From Diplolepis rosae (lineage: Eukaryota > Arthropoda > Insecta > Hymenoptera > Diplolepididae): 64,000 nucleotides of DNA. The notes under the pieces were generated by a model. The model had not been told where the DNA came from. It worked only from the letters and a program-made list of their open reading frames with translations, and made no database searches. The translations under genes were made by a program, and so were the position numbers. Of this stretch, positions 62,968 through 64,000 are shown one piece after another (the stretch's first letter is position 1; the number at the start of each line of letters is the position of its first letter). Where the stretch lies: positions 2,448,501 through 2,512,500 of the forward strand of contig JAPYXD010000608.1 of NCBI GenBank assembly GCA_030998225.1, read 5' to 3'.

Positions 62968-63478
62968 CATGTTTATCAAATAATTGAAATTCATCTATTA
63001 ATATTGAGGTATTTAGTGTTTTGCGAATAAGAATTTTGTGAAATGCGCTACACAGAAAAATTAGTCGCTTAAAATATAAGTGATTATTCGAAGAATCTTG
63101 GACAGAGAGAAAAGTCTTTTAATGTTTTAATGATTTTGATGAAATAATAGAAAAATATTTATGAAATGTAAAATAAAGTGGACTAATTTTTAGAGCACGA
63201 CTTGCAGAAGAAAAAAAACGCGTAATTCTTATATAGAAATATTTTATTGCCTGAGCGATCTTCTCTGAGAAATATTCTAAAGGTTTAACAATATTTGAAA
63301 AGGTTTCTATAGAGTTTAAATGACAGTCGAGGAATTTAAAAGACAGAGGATTTAAAAAATAATTATTTATATTATTGTTTAAAGTTTATTAGATTTTATA
63401 TTATTTCAAACGAAGTTTTATATTTCTTGCCAAAGATCATTCAGGAAAAGAAAAGTCAAAGAACTCGGACACCTTAAC
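62968..63478. other. AT-rich sequence, nothing recognised
   Basis: No coding signal or repeat partner seen. Confidence 0.4.
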
Positions 63479-64000
63479 TCATAAAATTTCGTTGACAGTC
63501 GCAGAAAATGAGATACACAACGCGTGTATGAAGTAGTAGAACGGCGGGTGGGGTAAGATCTCCCATTTCAGCGTTTCCAAGTATGTCTTGACCGGTCTAA
63601 GGACACGTACCTGGGCGATGTCATGCTGGAGGATAATTTTGTCGTGTCTTTCTTGGTATTGTGGCCGTTTTTCCTGCAATTCGCGGCTCAAACGCATCAA
63701 TTGCGTTCGAAACCGATCACCTGTTATGGTTTCATTTGGTTTCAACAGCTCATAATACACCACACCGAGCTGGTCCCACCAAATGCAGAGAATAACCTTG
63801 GCACCGTGAATATTCGGTCTGGCCGTCGACGTGGAGGCATTTTCAGGCATTCCCTAGGATTTTATGCGCTGGGGATTATCGTAGTGGACCCATTTTTTAG
63901 CGCTGAGCACAATGCGATGTAAAAACCCCTGCCGATTCTGTATTTGAAGCAGCTGTGCACAAGCAAAGAAACGCCGGTCAATATCTCTCGGCTTCAACTC
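63479..64000 (-). pseudogene. Mariner transposase fragment running off the window
   Basis: The minus strand enters from 64000 in 'ELKPRDIDRRFFACAQLLQI', continues 'GFLHRIVLSAKKWVHYDNPQ' (where GDEKW with the first catalytic Asp is expected), meets a TAG, then is open from 63850: 'STARPNIHGAKVILCIWWDQ', 'KPNETITGDRFRTQLMRLSR', 'KIILQHDIAQVRVLRPVKTY' with the second Asp kept, and 'EILPHPPF'. It then leaves the family before the third Asp. Catalytically dead. The N-terminus lies beyond the right edge. Confidence 0.88.

Noticed and set aside
1..64000. Search for CRISPR arrays, bacterial operons, replication origins or rRNA/tRNA genes
   Set aside because: No regularly spaced identical repeats with unique spacers, no clustered same-strand ORFs with ribosome binding sites, and no rRNA or tRNA structure recognised; the window is eukaryotic.

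Overview
The window looks like one intron-rich stretch of an AT-rich arthropod genome, most likely an insect. It holds no bacterial operons, ribosome binding sites or CRISPR arrays. The only convincing host coding sequence is two short exons of a glycerol kinase gene on the minus strand, at 40856-40999 and 15065-15151. They have GT/AG splice borders and matching codon phase. The first ends one base into a codon that the second completes, and the joined reading follows the glycerol kinase C-terminal region in order. They imply an intron of 25,704 bp. Upstream exons should lie beyond 41 kb and any further 3' exons below 15 kb; I found neither inside the window.

Almost everything else is a transposon graveyard. 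From left to right: a gag remnant of an LTR retrotransposon (1-680); a Penelope-like element (1.3-2.6 kb) abutting a truncated Tc1/mariner-superfamily copy (2.6-3.7 kb); an unclassified transposon-associated ORF remnant (4.2-4.6 kb); an R1-clade LINE (5.6-9.0 kb) split by a second copy of the same mariner-type element with a clean TA duplication; a 1.8-kb DD41D-type transposon with about 280-bp terminal inverted repeats (9.9-11.7 kb); a second R1-clade LINE (12.1-13.3 kb); and an internally deleted mariner (13.4-14.0 kb). After the 3' glycerol kinase exon, the large intron contains a foldback repeat (16.4-17.2 kb); a Penelope-like element framed by inverted repeats that carry hammerhead-ribozyme-like motifs (17.7-20.2 kb); several mariners; a near-identical 1.18-kb inverted duplication (22.9-26.3 kb); a foldback element (27.0-28.2 kb); a hAT-type MITE nested in a mariner (31.3 kb); remnants of two poorly classified transposon proteins (32-34.8 kb); an env-like remnant (36-36.8 kb); and a mariner with intact ends (37.8-38.7 kb).

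Upstream of the glycerol kinase exon at 41 kb lie another Penelope-like element with a GIY-YIG domain (42.7-44 kb); a GC-rich island with an intact 206-codon ORF of unknown function (45.9-46.6 kb); a Ty3/gypsy reverse transcriptase remnant (46.8-47.6 kb); a TA-flanked element with internal tandem repeats (50-51.1 kb); a 1.9-kb inverted repeat (52.9-54.8 kb); and a dense run of Tc1/mariner fragments (55.3-59.1 kb). Then come a possible double-stranded-RNA-binding-domain remnant (60.7 kb), a TTAA-flanked element (61.1-61.8 kb), an inverted repeat with a degenerate hammerhead-like core (62.3-62.8 kb) and two more mariner pieces at the right edge.

Nearly every transposase here is disabled by internal deletion, stop codon, frameshift or loss of a catalytic Asp. 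The notable items are the glycerol kinase intron, the hammerhead-like motifs on three Penelope-type ends, the 1182-bp inverted duplication bordered by 30-bp direct repeats, and the isolated GC-rich ORF. Family assignments come from reading the translated sequence; no database search was possible.
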